From Diadema setosum (lineage: Eukaryota; Echinodermata; Echinoidea; Diadematoida; Diadematidae): a DNA stretch of 64,000 bases. The stretch is from the NCBI RefSeq assembly GCF_964275005.1, contig NC_092702.1, positions 7,550,330-7,614,329 on the forward strand, read 5' to 3'. Position numbers and translations under genes: made by a program. A model generated the notes under the pieces. The model was not told the origin of the DNA. It made no database searches and worked only from the letters and a program-made list of their open reading frames with translations. Of the stretch, positions 11,176-22,611 are shown piece by piece. The number at the start of each line of letters is the position of its first letter. Position 1 is the first letter of the stretch.

Positions 11176-14100
11176 TCAGACCCGCCAAGTGCATCATATT
11201 TACATGTGAATCAGGTGTCGTGTAGTAATATTTACATGTGAAGTGCTGCTAAAAATTGTTGGCATGACCGGGTGCTATGCTACATTGTAAGGATACAAAC
11301 ATCAGACAATAGCGAGAGCAATATTCACTCTCGTCAGGGGCACGATTGGGGCTCTGTATTATGGTTGACATTGTGACTGGTTGTCATTCGAAGATCTCGG
11401 ATTCAAGGCAGAGCTACAATTAATTGTAGGCCTCTGTTTGGAAAAATCCAGTTTCTGTACTCTTCTTGTTTACATACTTGTAGAGCGTCCCTCTTCAACA
11501 TGTACATATACGTACATGTACACTGTAGATGAGGGCTTCCCTCAATGCCCTGTTAAAAACTTTTTTTTTTTATACACTTTTATGCACACCATTGGAAAAT
11601 AGCTATAAATGTAGCATGATGTGGGAATAGAATGTCACGAATAATATTTGTCCAGCTAGAGTTAGTACACACAGTAGATCTACTCTTGTACATGTAGATG
11701 CGGCTGTGCGTGTGTGCCACAGTAGTAGTGACGTTATGCATGAATAATCATGTAAGGAAAATACAAGTGTATATTAAAAGGAAAATTTAACGTACAATTT
11801 GATCTTTTCTCTTCGCATTTAATAATACACAAAGAAAAAGAACACTTGACTTGCTCTGTACAACATGGTACTTCTTACAAAAAGCAGATTGAATAATACT
11901 ACCCTTCACATACATCATGTCAGTAACAAATTGAGGGAATGAATGTATTATACTTTTCAAATTAAATTTTGGGGAATTCTCTTTATACTGTCTGTGCATT
12001 ATCAAACTGTTGTAGTATTCTGATCCAATGATGATGCACCTGACCCAAAATTTTAAAAATTGATAAGTCTTGAATTGATCCTCCAATTTTCCTTAAACTT
12101 TGCTGATGTGTTCTGCTACTAATATTGCTTCTTTCACTCAATCCACATGTAGTAGTTCAGGTTTCATTCTTCTGTAAGATTAAATAAGTCTATATTATTT
12201 GTGTGGGTATGTAAAAATCCTAGTTAGTAATACACACGTAGAACCCCTATTTTTAAACCAAATCATTATTGGATCACACAATGAGCTACTGAAATCAAAA
12301 GAAGAACATGAATACTCTGTATTCATTATTATTCAGTCATTATCATTCATATTACACAATGTACATACTCATTTTAACTATAACAACACAAACCCAGGCC
12401 ATGTTCGGGATTTCAATACATACACCGTACATTTTCATATACAATAGCAGCTGATTGACAAATTGGCCTTCATCAACATCTAGATACACTGAAAACACTG
12501 ATCATTCAGTGCTTTGAGTTTATAGTAGCCATACTAAAACTCACAGGCCATGCACTGCACACATGCTCAAGTGGGATTCACACCCATGACCCATAGGCAT
12601 TTGTACACGTACATGTACACAGTAGCATGCTATACTGTACACTGTGTGTAAATGGAAACAGAAGAGCATGCTCTCTTTCACACAAGTTTTACTCTCAGTT
12701 TGATGCATCAAGGTTAACATTTCACGCGCACATGCTCAATTGTTATGCACATTGCACACTTGATTATTCTTTAAAATGTTGATGCGGAGCTTTACCGGTA
12801 CGACATTTAGTTCCTACCAGCGCACTAACAAAATATTAGCCGAAAAGGTACAACTCGTATGCCAATGGTATTACAATCTTGGAGCATGTTCGATCATGGT
12901 TGCTACATAATGTTTTATACTCAATTACAAATCAAGCCAAAGTGCAGTGGTATCCATCCATCTTCTAGATGCAAGAGTGAGTCGCATGCAGCTTGTTGGA
13001 AAATGCTACTGCTGGGGCACAATGGGTCATCATGTAACATTCTACCTACCCAGTAGTGAACGGGGAGGGAGCTTCAGTAATAAAACTCATGTACTGCCAT
13101 CGAAACTATTTGACACTTTTGATCTCAAAATACTCCCAAACGACTTGTCATCCTAACAAACTGCATATAACACACGTAAGCCAGACAAGTTGCTTGATAG
13201 ACTCTTTTGATACATTGCAATGCGCAAGCAAATTCCAAATCATGGAAGGTGAATTTCAAGCCCTTCGGAGAACTACATTGTATCATCATATGACCACCCA
13301 TGGAGTTTCTCAGACTCAGCCAGCAACTTCATAAGCACAGTGGTAGAATCTTTGGCAATAAAAAAAAAAAGAGATTACCAGCAGACCTTTGGCAAGATTG
13401 TTGAATCTGTGTGTTCATTTTGCCCGTAGCAAGGCTATGGCACTCTCATGTCAATGTGTAGTCATTACAATACATTGTACATTGCATGTACATGGTACAA
13501 TTCTTGTAAACTTCTTAAAAGATTGAACATCTTCATGTAGCCTTTGTGTGTGTTTTAGGTGCCATTATTTGACCATTTGCTGGCATTGTATACAGTATCT
13601 GTATGTACTTGCTCCCACCGTTGCTTTTATAACCATTGACCTTGTTTCGGGCAAATTTTACTGAAAATTCTATTAAGTTGGCATTCATACTGGTAGGTTA
13701 TGACCATCTTTCGTCAATTTCAGAACAGTGTGATACTAGCTCAACAGCTAGTATAACAATCAAATTCATACCACTGGTACATCACCTAAAGATGCCAGTC
13801 AAGTGTGAATATTGGTAAATTATGAAGAGGTCAAAGGTCTAATATATAGTGTCAATGAACTTTTCTAGATTTAAGCACCATCTACAGTACTAGTACATGT
13901 ATTGTGTGCTTTCAATAACTTTCTGCAGCATTCATTGAGCCGTGACCACAAAACTCGCTCAACAGCTGTGACTACTGAATTCATACCACTGGTACATCAC
14001 CTACATGTATTAAAAAGATGCCTGTCAAGTTCAAATATTGGTTAAGTCGGACAAAGTCACAGGTCAAAATGTCAGCAAACTGTATTAGAATACAGTCTGT

Positions 14101-14863
14101 ACATTGAAAAACAATGATCACAAATCGCAATATATGCAGGCAAAATATTGCTTGTCATTTGCCATGTTGTACTGAATGATGATAGGAGCGTTTTTTTTGT
14201 TTTTTGTTTTTTTTTAAATCATTTTTAATTCTTCCAGAGTCAGATCACTCTTGAGTACGGATCAATCATGGTAACAGCGGTATTTTACAATTTACAAAAT
14301 GGCCATGTTTTTCACTTTGTTGCACACGCCATTACATAGAAGTGAGCTACACCTACATACTGCTTATGACTACAATGTACAGTTTGTATTTTTCTACATC
14401 TGTACATGTTTGTACATGTACACGTTGTATGTATAGACGCTTTCTAGTTCAAATCCATCTACAGTGTAGGCCATTTGTTTTGATTGATTTGTGGAAAGGG
14501 GGATTTTTTTAAAATATTGTATTCTATGATTGCTTTGATTGATCTCAGTATCTGATGTACCGTGCCGTACCCCGGGGTACTGTCATACCTCGGATTATGG
14601 CATTGTGTAGCGCCATCTTGTGTTTGTAAGATTTAGATGTACATGTACAGTTACTATACACACCGCCATTATGGTGACCAAATTGTAGCTGGCGGGGATA
14701 ATGATCCCAAAGCCAATTCAGCCCTGTTATGACTTTCTAAAACATAATTTATACAATAATTGATAGTAATAATACTTTGCAATATCTTTTTTTTTAACAT
14801 GTTTATTACAATTTTGAACAGTATTAGATCATTATAAATCATGAACATGTCCCATGATTGCTT
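11176..14863. other. Non-genic stretch with a half-length family D MITE
   Basis: From about 11950 to 12183 the right arm of family D is present (TTGATCCTCC, TGATGTGTTCTGCTACTAAT, TTTCACTCAATCCACATG) ending beside TTAA. A matching left arm is not clear, so this copy is truncated or rearranged. Elsewhere TACATGTA/TGTACA palindromes are frequent. No coding exon was accepted, although several overlapping short frames exist at 12859-13334. Confidence 0.45.
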
Positions 14864-15352
14864 CAGGGCTGCCAACTCTCACGCATTGAGCGTGAGACTC
14901 ATGCAATTCAACCAATTTTGACTGTATCACTCTGATAAACGAAATCTCACGCTAAACCCTTAAAATGGAATGTACATGACTACAAAAATAAATATATCTC
15001 AAAATTCTCTGATATTCCGAATATCGATATGCTCAAGCCCAAAATTTTTAGATTTTCCCGCGCGGGTGTAAAGCTTAACCAATAATAATCATTTTCGGTT
15101 TGCGCGCAAAGACGAGCTATTGGATTACGATTGGTTTCTGCCTATACCACGTGAGCGTAGCTTGTACTTTTGGCAAATTACAGTACATGTATGGCTATGA
15201 CGTGTGCTTTATATCGCTTTACATACACTGACTGTGTACGTAGTACGTACGTACGTACGGCCGCACAGCAGACCGCCAAGCGCTAGCCAGGAGGTCGATC
15301 CGCTCCCTCGCAGTGTCTCAAGCCAAACTCTCACTCAAGGTTGGCAGCCCTG
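14864..15352. mobile_element. hAT-like non-autonomous element
   Basis: The ends are CAGGGCTGCCAAC and its exact complement GTTGGCAGCCCTG. They are flanked by TTGCTT at 14858-14863 and TTGCTT at 15353-15358. A further subterminal match is AACTCTCACGC against the AACTCTCACTC near the right end. CAGGG-type termini with a target duplication near 8 bp are typical of hAT elements; here only 6 bp match. The 489 bp interior is CpG-richer than the surroundings and encodes no transposase. Confidence 0.65.
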
Positions 15353-15431
15353 TTGCTTATTTTACATTGTACGTCTTCCATGGACTGGTAATACACAGTG
15401 CGGTGTTGCTGTTTGAGTGTAACACTAAGAT

Positions 15432-16564
15432 CACTGGTCAGTCAGTCCGCAGCACCCGATAATTCGCTCGTATTTATTCAACTCGTATGCAAGCCCGCTT
15501 TAGGCTTGCATACGTAATGAGCTGCGTAAGGGGATTTTGTCCTTGGGCTTTCGGCTACAAAAATACACCTTATGTTCACAAATTTGGTATCAAATTCAAT
15601 ATGTAAACTATCGTCACATGTTACTCAAATTATTGTAAATGAAAAATATCATAGCGTAATTTGAGCTTGAAAAATGATGAAAAAAGTAATTCGTGCAGTA
15701 CACGTTCAAGACGTCAAAAAAATACCAAATTCACCTTGCGTCTCAATGAAAATGCTTTATTTGGTAGTCCATCTCCTAATCTTTGTATCCATGTAAATAT
15801 CTTGACAATTTGTTGCTTAATCCGGTCAGGAACCAGTAAAACATACATCGATGTCAGTGCTGATCAGCTTGAAACCGTGCAATCTCAAGAGTAAGCTCTC
15901 TCATTGGACAGCGCCTGCACTCAGCGCTTGCATTACGTCATTACGCTGCTACATAACGGTTTCATGCCACTTGCGGTTTCTTGGCACGCGTGTAGTTCAA
16001 GCGCTGAACGCACGCACTGTCCAATGAGAGAGCTCTTTCGCACCACTGTACATTTTGTGCGGAGCATACTTCTGGCTTAGGAGTGAATTTTACAGACATT
16101 TCAAAACGGAAAAACTAGTATAAATCATGCTTGCGTCTCCTTGACTCCAATATATGATGAGTATCTAAGTTTCCTCTCTACGAAAAAGCCAAAATCAGAA
16201 ACAACAGTTTCTTAATCCGGTCAGGAACCAAAAAAGAACTTTATATGACAAAATCTTCCGTGAAAAGCAGGTAAAATTTATGCAAATTCAACTGATTATA
16301 TAGTCATGATAAGATCCGATGTTATAGGCAAATTTAGTATCAAAACAAAGATCAAAGTCTGGAAAACAATTTACCGTGACTTGTAGCCATGACGAATGTA
16401 TGTACAAGTCGCTACACTGTGAAAACCATAGCCCTATCAAAGTCTCGCAAAATCTCGCACGACGAGACACCTTTCGAACGCAAAGATCGTCAACGAGAGT
16501 GCTGAATAAATCTTGCCGGATCGGCTCATTAGCATACGTGCTGCGGACTGACTGTGGTGTAGTG
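15432..16564. mobile_element. Element of about 1.1 kb with CAGTCAGTCCGCAGCAC terminal repeats
   Basis: CAGTCAGTCCGCAGCAC near 15439 occurs as an exact reverse complement near 16538-16554, and the outer CACT/AGTG also match. Inside, CTTAATCCGGTCAGGAACCA occurs twice in direct orientation (15816-15835 and 16211-16230). A smaller inverted repeat sits at 15894-16034. There is no transposase-like frame. It may be a large non-autonomous DNA element or a composite; its boundaries are inferred from the terminal repeats alone. Confidence 0.5.
15894..16034. mobile_element. Small inverted-repeat element (141 bp)
   Basis: AGCTCTCTCATTGGACAG at the left is mirrored exactly by CTGTCCAATGAGAGAGCT at the right. 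Inner parts also pair (CAGCGCTTG against CAAGCGCTG). It is nested in the larger element at 15432-16564. Coding potential is absent. It could be a MITE or a hairpin belonging to the larger element. Confidence 0.6.
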
Positions 16565-18317
16565 TGTGATGAGCACTCATGTTGTACAGCACGATGCTGC
16601 ACTGGTGAGCTTTTGTTAAAAAAAAAAAAAAATGGTTCCTAATCCTAAGGCACCAAATATTACTGTAACCCATTTTTGTGGTAAGACCCAGTTTACAATA
16701 CAGAGTACCCCTCCCTCCAAAATATAGTAATTCAACAAAATGGCAGATTTTTATTTACCCTGGGGTACCAAAAGTTGCATCATGTGTATGTCATGTAATG
16801 TAAATGTTTACATGTATTTTCTTTACGTATTGATCTAACATGACCAATTGAATGACGGGGGGGGGGGGGGGGGGGGGGGAGAACAACAGTAGAGTCAGTC
16901 AAGGCTTTACCATGATAAGTGCATGGAATGTACCACATTCATACATTATATGAGCAATGAGCATTCATATGAAAGTGTAAAAACACCTGATGAAGATGCC
17001 CTATGAACACAAAAACCTAAATTTGACATTTCAGCAGTTCATCATCATACCAAAAGACAAAAAAGAAGAAGCATTCCTTCGTAAAGAAGTGCTCTGTATA
17101 TAGTTTTTCTTTGTTCTGTATCAGAGGATCAGAATATCTGATATTTCTGTACATACAAATGTAGTTCCACTGAATTTGATGTGTACAGTATATTCAGTGT
17201 ACATAAGTACATATTGTGTGACAAGCAAGGTTCGTTCTGTAGTCTTCCTGCTTCTGTGTACATATACGTATGTACAAGTATATATACTATGCACGTACAC
17301 AAGAATATGTGTATGCACCTTGTCTCATGTCTGAAGGGGACTATCTACAATTTAGGAGAGACTTCATTCCAGTGCATGAAAACCTCTGCCATCTCTTCTC
17401 TACGTATCAGTGTAATTCGTTCGACAGCTTTGTTGGAGCAGAGGGGGCAGCAGCTGTGACCAATCTGAATGTTTTCACACGAGCCAAGAAATGTATTGCA
17501 ATGCTGAATTACGATTATGCTGTTAAAATTATCATCCATACACAGGGCTGAAGAAGGTTTCAGGGATTCTGCCATTTTACATCAATTCAGGGCGAGGAGA
17601 GGTGGTGTACACACCAAATTTGTAGCTTCTTTCCAGGTACCCATCAGGCACTCTCGAAGAAAGCTCCTGACTCGATACGAGCAGCAGATTTGAATTTCTC
17701 CTTTTGCTGCTTGGCCGAATTCAGTAGGACTGGTAGTGGTAGCGGTATACTTGTATGCGAGTGGACTCTGACTTTATGGATAGTGGCATTGCTTCTTGTG
17801 TTCATCCTGTCTTTTGTGAAGAAGAAGGAAAAGATACTTCTTACATGCACAAATTCAATGTTCATGCACGCCTGATGATACCAAATATCAGGCTCGGCCT
17901 CCTGCTACATCACAGCTGCATAGCTTCGCATGCAGTGTGTGCATTTGAGGCGCATGTTGTCATTTTTTTTTTTACAGAAGTAGTTGAAACGTGATTGTAA
18001 GCTCCACCCCCCCCCCAAAAAAAAAAAAAAATAATGATAAAAAAAAAAAAATTAATAATGATTTGGCGGTCAATTCATACACACAAATTTTTTGTGCCAT
18101 CATTCTGGGTGAATTGTCACTTGGAAAAACTTTTGGACCATCATTAGAATTGCACAATTCAATTTACCCTCCATGATTATAGTTTGCATACTCATGGCCA
18201 AAATTGTCATCAGAATGATGATTCTACAATTTTAGTGAAGCATTGCATTTAATCATCATTCAAATGATGCAGTCTCCACCCGTGTGAAAACTGTCCAAGA
18301 CTTCCCTCGCTTTCCAT
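16565..18317. other. Non-genic stretch with a G homopolymer
   Basis: A run of more than 20 G residues occurs at about 16857-16879. Around 17335-17560 the DNA is GC-richer and three frames are open on the two strands, but none has a recognised domain and splice signals are not decisive. Poly-A/poly-C simple sequence lies near 18006-18055. Confidence 0.4.
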
Positions 18318-18485
18318 AGGCGTAAAAAGACTGGATGATATGAAAATCAGATGCCAGGTTAGAACGGGGTGGGGGTGGATCGATAGGGGTGGGAAAGATG
18401 TTGAATGGGTGGAGATGTCTGGAGATTTTGCATGAAATGACCCAAGGAAGCACAGTACCGCATTTTACAACTACAGTTCATGGTC
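18318..18485. repeat. 168 bp direct duplication, left copy (TSD-like)
   Basis: It begins AGGCGTAAAAAGACTGGATG and ends ACTACAGTTCATGGTC. The same 168 bp lies at 22611-22778, immediately outside the other end of the LTR element, in the same orientation and apparently identical. Its last four bases (GGTC) are shared with the start of the long repeat at 18482. The two copies bracket the element as a target-site duplication would, but the length far exceeds the 4-6 bp made by retroviral-type integrases. Confidence 0.9.
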
Positions 18486-19191
18486 AAAATAGCGTTAAGG
18501 CCACCAGTTGTAGTGTGTCAAAATAAATGTGAAATTATGAAGAAATGTTCTCGATCTTGTAACAAACTATACTTGTAGAAATTAGGGAGATAAATTAATG
18601 TTGAGAACTGAGACGACGCAAATAAGGTGAAGTGAACGCAATGAAGTCTGGTAATGCTCTGAATTTATTCCGAGGACAACTCGCCCTCGGTAAACTTCTC
18701 CATGAACATAATTTACATAAACAATATTTACATATATTCAAATTATCTTATAGCAACCAATAGAAACAAATGGAACAGAGGACTTTAATAAAATGGAGGA
18801 GTCTTATTCAATAAATCAACCAATAAGTAAAGAGGGGCATGAGATGATCGAAGGAGGAGGGGGTGATTACGTAATAATGGGAGCTGTCTGGGCTCAACTC
18901 AAGAATCAGGTGTGGGATGGAATGAATGGACATACCTGAATAGAGAAAGAATGAAGGTGACAAAACTGAGCAACAGGAAGGTATCTGAAGTGATGGTCAT
19001 GGAGGTGACAACTGAATATCATGAACTTAACTGAATAAATGCCAGACTGCAAGGCAGTGCTGAAAAGCAAACTAATGCAAATGAATGCAAGGTCTAGACA
19101 GACAACAAAACGAGAGTAGACAGACAACAAAATGAGAGTAGACAAACCAGGTATACGGCAAAGTAAGCGATGACAAAATAACGGTCCTACA
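18482..19191 (-). repeat. 3' LTR (element on - strand)
   Basis: This 710 bp copy matches 21902-22611 with no difference seen. Relative to the 5' LTR, which can be extended to 21895, its final 7 bases (CGCTACA on the - strand) are missing and replaced by the 168 bp flank. This points to end loss before or during insertion. The - strand start TGTAGGACCGT is intact. Confidence 0.9.
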
Positions 19192-19195
19192 TAAA

Positions 19196-19206
19196 CTTTC
19201 TTCTCC
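19196..19206 (-). other. Polypurine tract of the LTR element
   Basis: On the - strand this reads GGAGAAGAAAG and ends five bases before the 3' LTR start TGTAGG. Polypurine tracts at this place prime plus-strand DNA synthesis in LTR elements. Its position supports the - strand orientation independently of the ORF. Confidence 0.7.
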
Positions 19207-20213
19207 GCAAAAATTGTCCTCAATTTTTAAATGAAAATAAATATCAGTGGTTTGCAAAACCAGAAGTATGTTTTTTCAACACTTAAACGCTATGTACATA
19301 AAGTAATATTAAATGACTAAAATATAAAATTACAAGTAATTCACCGCAAAACAACTAGATAAGTTTATACTTTATAATAAGCATGTACTCATCAAATTGA
19401 CGAGGGGTTTCATTTATAACTGAGGTACAATGATTACAAATTTCATGAAAAATCCAATGTCTGATGAATTTCAACATCAAAATCATGCAATCATTTCAAC
19501 ATTGAGGCCAAAATGACCGTAAAATTTCTTCTTCTTTTTTTTTTTTTTCCCAAAACAATTTAACCGCTAACACTAAATTTGTCTGTGGTCATAAAATAAA
19601 CTACAAATATCCCTGGATTTTCTTTTAACCAATAAACAAGAACGCATATGAGAGCGTAACTTCTAAACGATTATAGATTCAAACACATCACTAAATAAAA
19701 TTTAAATGTTTCAAAATTGTAATTGCAAACTTGACTAAAATATACTCTACCAGACATCAAAATTATTTCATTAACTGGAATGGATGATTTAAACGAGACT
19801 TTACAAACAAATTACAATCAATTCTGCGATAACACCATTTTGATAAATCAACTGCTTGAAAGTAACGGTCATCGCAATATAGTTGGCGGCAACGGAATTA
19901 CACATGTAAATGCACAAATCACATCCAAAATTCAATTTTCATGAATAATTAAAAGTATGATTTCAACCCTATCCAACTGATCTCCAGTTATATAAATAAC
20001 ATAATATAATAGAACTTTAAAGGGAGCATAAGAAATGTATCAAAACATCTCATCAGAATCAGATTTATATCAGGGATACATTAGTGGATCTTGGTGAACA
20101 AACTCTGCATCTACTTGGGTCTCAATATGAATGCGGGTAAATCTGTCAAATCATGTTGTCTTTACAATTAAAATTTAAATAAATTGGCATACTTCTCAGT
20201 AAGAATGATGTGG

Positions 20214-21485
20214 CTATGATGGAGGTCCAACATCCGGGGGCAGGTAGGTATGCTTGGGTGACGAGGAGTATTCATCTCCTCTGCCAGGTGGGTAGGTATT
20301 ATAACCATGTCCTCTTAATGGCGAATGGTGGTGTTCCCTTGGAGACATGCTGTAGAAGCTGCGATGGTTACCAGAGGATGAATCAGAATGGAAGACTGTC
20401 GATGGGGAGTAGGGGCGATTGCTTGTCCTAAACGAGGGGTAGGGCTGGTGTCTTTGGGGCGAACTACGCGATGACTCGCTCTGCGACTCGCTCTGCGAAT
20501 CGCTACTTTGGCACTCAGAGGTGGGGAAATGAGAGTCATACCGGTCGCTTGCTGAAGAGGTGGAGCTAGGCTGAGGCTGCTGCCGTGCAAATGGAGCTGT
20601 CTGGTGTCGCTGGACCCAGGGAGGTGAAGTTGGCTGCTGATTATGATGATCAGGAGCAGTATGTTTTGGCTGCGCTGCAGAACGTGGTCTCCTGGTCCTG
20701 TATCTGCGAGTTTGTCTGGCTTTCGAGGACGGTTTTTGCTTCGTGACGTTGATCAAGTCCTTGGTCAGCTCGGTGATAGCACAGACTGCTTTCTGGATGG
20801 TAACAGAAGGTTCCTGGTGCATGGTTGAAAAATCGCTACAGGTACTCGTGTTCTGACAGAGACTGCAGTTCTTAGAGAACTCGGTGATGTCACGGTGCAT
20901 GTAGGGCCAAAACAGCAATTTCGAGGCTGTGTCCCATGTATGGTCAGAGCTCACATGTCCGCATGAAGGGTGAAGTGTGTGAAGAACCTCGGGAATCAGG
21001 CAGGTAGGTACTACAAGTTGATAAAGCTCAGTCACTCGGTCATTGTCCATCTTTTTGCGATACACCACATTATCCTGTATCACAAATCGTGAGAATTGCC
21101 AGAAGTAACGTCGTGTCCTTGGCTCAAACATTGGGATTTCATCTGCTTCGGGTGTGACATTGTGTTGGATGAAATATTTCAGTAGGTTGATGTCTTTGTC
21201 TTTGCTCTGGTTTTCGAAAACTTTGTGTCTCAAAGCGTCGAAGTCCATGGGAGTTGTCGAATTTGGAAGTTCAGTTTGTGTAGACTGATGACAGGTGTTA
21301 TGCGAGGACTTGGCTGATGTCTGTGTGGACAATTCTGCGCACTGCTTTTGGAGATTTTGCACAGTTCTTTCAAGCTGGTCCACACGTTGGAAAAGAAGGT
21401 CAACACTTCTGTGGAAAGTTGACTCTGGTCCTTCCCAGATGCCAGAATGGATGGAAGTGTCCGGCTTGGAGTTTGGGCGTGGCAT
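20214..21485 (-). CDS. Integrase zinc-finger (H2C2) protein of the LTR element, no catalytic core
   Basis: A single 423-residue frame. Residues 27-52 form a likely coiled coil (FHRSVDLLFQRVDQLERTVQ). Residues 82-166 resemble the linker that precedes gypsy integrases (RFVIQDNVVYRKK, QLVVP). Residues 170-211 match the HHCC zinc-binding domain: LH171-172, GH176-177, LLFWPYMHRDI, then C207 and C210 in NCSLCQ. A basic patch follows (about 255-268, TRRYRTRRPR), then a tail rich in Ser, Gln, Pro and His to the end. The DDE catalytic core that normally follows the zinc finger is absent, and no gag-like or RT frame lies upstream. The protein may bind the element's ends or RNA and act in trans, or may be a pol remnant kept open by chance. 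The start is the first ATG of the frame. Codon use is GC-richer than flanking DNA. Confidence 0.85.
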   Translation of the reverse strand: MPRPNSKPDTSIHSGIWEGPESTFHRSVDLLFQRVDQLERTVQNLQKQCAELSTQTSAKSSHNTCHQSTQTELPNSTTPMDFDALRHKVFENQSKDKDINLLKYFIQHNVTPEADEIPMFEPRTRRYFWQFSRFVIQDNVVYRKKMDNDRVTELYQLVVPTCLIPEVLHTLHPSCGHVSSDHTWDTASKLLFWPYMHRDITEFSKNCSLCQNTSTCSDFSTMHQEPSVTIQKAVCAITELTKDLINVTKQKPSSKARQTRRYRTRRPRSAAQPKHTAPDHHNQQPTSPPWVQRHQTAPFARQQPQPSSTSSASDRYDSHFPTSECQSSDSQSESQSESSRSSPQRHQPYPSFRTSNRPYSPSTVFHSDSSSGNHRSFYSMSPREHHHSPLRGHGYNTYPPGRGDEYSSSPKHTYLPPDVGPPS

Positions 21486-21880
21486 GTTGGGGTTAAACTG
21501 AAACGGGGTGGCGGACTGACGGGCGAAGAAATGAAGTCGGGTGTCTCAATCTGGAGAGTCCCACAAATGAGGCAGTATCAGACTAGAATGAATGTTTCGT
21601 TGGTTTCAATTCAACAGGTTAAGCGTCAATAACAGTTGGACAACTGAAGTACAGTTCTCAATTACAGGCGAGGCCAGATAAAGCTGCACGCAAACAGGTA
21701 CAATTATGAACAGCATCATTCACTCACCGTATGAGCAGCGGAAGACGGGCTGTAATAGCACAAATTTGACGAGCGTAGCAACCTTGGAACTCGGTGATGA
21801 ATTATCTCCCAAAGTTAAAAATGATCGAGGATAAGAACTGAAGAATGATGAAATAACCCAGGCGTGGAAAAGTACGACTA

Positions 21881-21894
21881 CCGCTGCCACCAGT
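21881..21894 (-). other. Candidate primer-binding site
   Basis: On the - strand ACTGGTGGCAGCGG follows directly after GCTACA at the end of the 5' LTR, the position of a tRNA primer-binding site. The tRNA was not identified. The first nine bases recur at 21928-21920 inside the LTR end, making a 34 bp near-tandem repeat. Confidence 0.5.
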
Positions 21895-21901
21895 TGTAGC
21901 G

Positions 21902-22611
21902 GGTCAAAATAGCGTTAAGGCCACCAGTTGTAGTGTGTCAAAATAAATGTGAAATTATGAAGAAATGTTCTCGATCTTGTAACAAACTATACTTGTAGAA
22001 ATTAGGGAGATAAATTAATGTTGAGAACTGAGACGACGCAAATAAGGTGAAGTGAACGCAATGAAGTCTGGTAATGCTCTGAATTTATTCCGAGGACAAC
22101 TCGCCCTCGGTAAACTTCTCCATGAACATAATTTACATAAACAATATTTACATATATTCAAATTATCTTATAGCAACCAATAGAAACAAATGGAACAGAG
22201 GACTTTAATAAAATGGAGGAGTCTTATTCAATAAATCAACCAATAAGTAAAGAGGGGCATGAGATGATCGAAGGAGGAGGGGGTGATTACGTAATAATGG
22301 GAGCTGTCTGGGCTCAACTCAAGAATCAGGTGTGGGATGGAATGAATGGACATACCTGAATAGAGAAAGAATGAAGGTGACAAAACTGAGCAACAGGAAG
22401 GTATCTGAAGTGATGGTCATGGAGGTGACAACTGAATATCATGAACTTAACTGAATAAATGCCAGACTGCAAGGCAGTGCTGAAAAGCAAACTAATGCAA
22501 ATGAATGCAAGGTCTAGACAGACAACAAAACGAGAGTAGACAGACAACAAAATGAGAGTAGACAAACCAGGTATACGGCAAAGTAAGCGATGACAAAATA
22601 ACGGTCCTACA
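21902..22611 (-). repeat. 5' LTR (element on - strand)
   Basis: Identical to 18482-19191 over 710 bp. The true 3' end is probably 21895, giving a 717 bp LTR with TGTAG/CTACA ends. Two overlapping copies of a motif containing CTACAACTGGTGGC lie 34 bp apart at this end, so the LTR seems to have gained a copy of its own end plus part of the primer site. Confidence 0.9.

Larger units (their letters stand above)
18482..22611 (-). mobile_element. Non-autonomous gypsy-like LTR retrotransposon
   Basis: Two direct repeats of 710 bp (18482-19191 and 21902-22611) were compared line by line and are identical, so insertion is recent or homogenised. Read on the - strand, the repeat starts TGTAGG and the 5' copy ends CGCTACA (21895): TG...CA termini with a TGTAG/CTACA inverted end. 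A purine tract (GGAGAAGAAAG, 19196-19206) precedes the 3' LTR, and a primer-binding-like ACTGGTGGCAGCGG (21881-21894) follows the 5' LTR. The 2.7 kb interior holds one ORF with an integrase zinc finger only; protease, reverse transcriptase, RNase H and the integrase core are missing. It therefore must depend on an autonomous relative. Confidence 0.88.

Noticed and set aside
12859..13334. Three overlapping + strand frames
   Set aside because: Short, unrelated to one another and without family resemblance.
17181..17575. Overlapping open frames on both strands in GC-richer DNA
   Set aside because: No domain and no convincing splice pair; could be a noncoding exon, but nothing supports a protein.
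18906..19257. Hydrophobic frames repeated at 22326-22565
   Set aside because: They lie inside the two identical LTRs and have no counterpart among known retroelement proteins.
20210..20828. Several frames on the strand opposite the LTR element ORF
   Set aside because: They are shadows of the 423-residue - strand ORF, which has the recognisable zinc finger.
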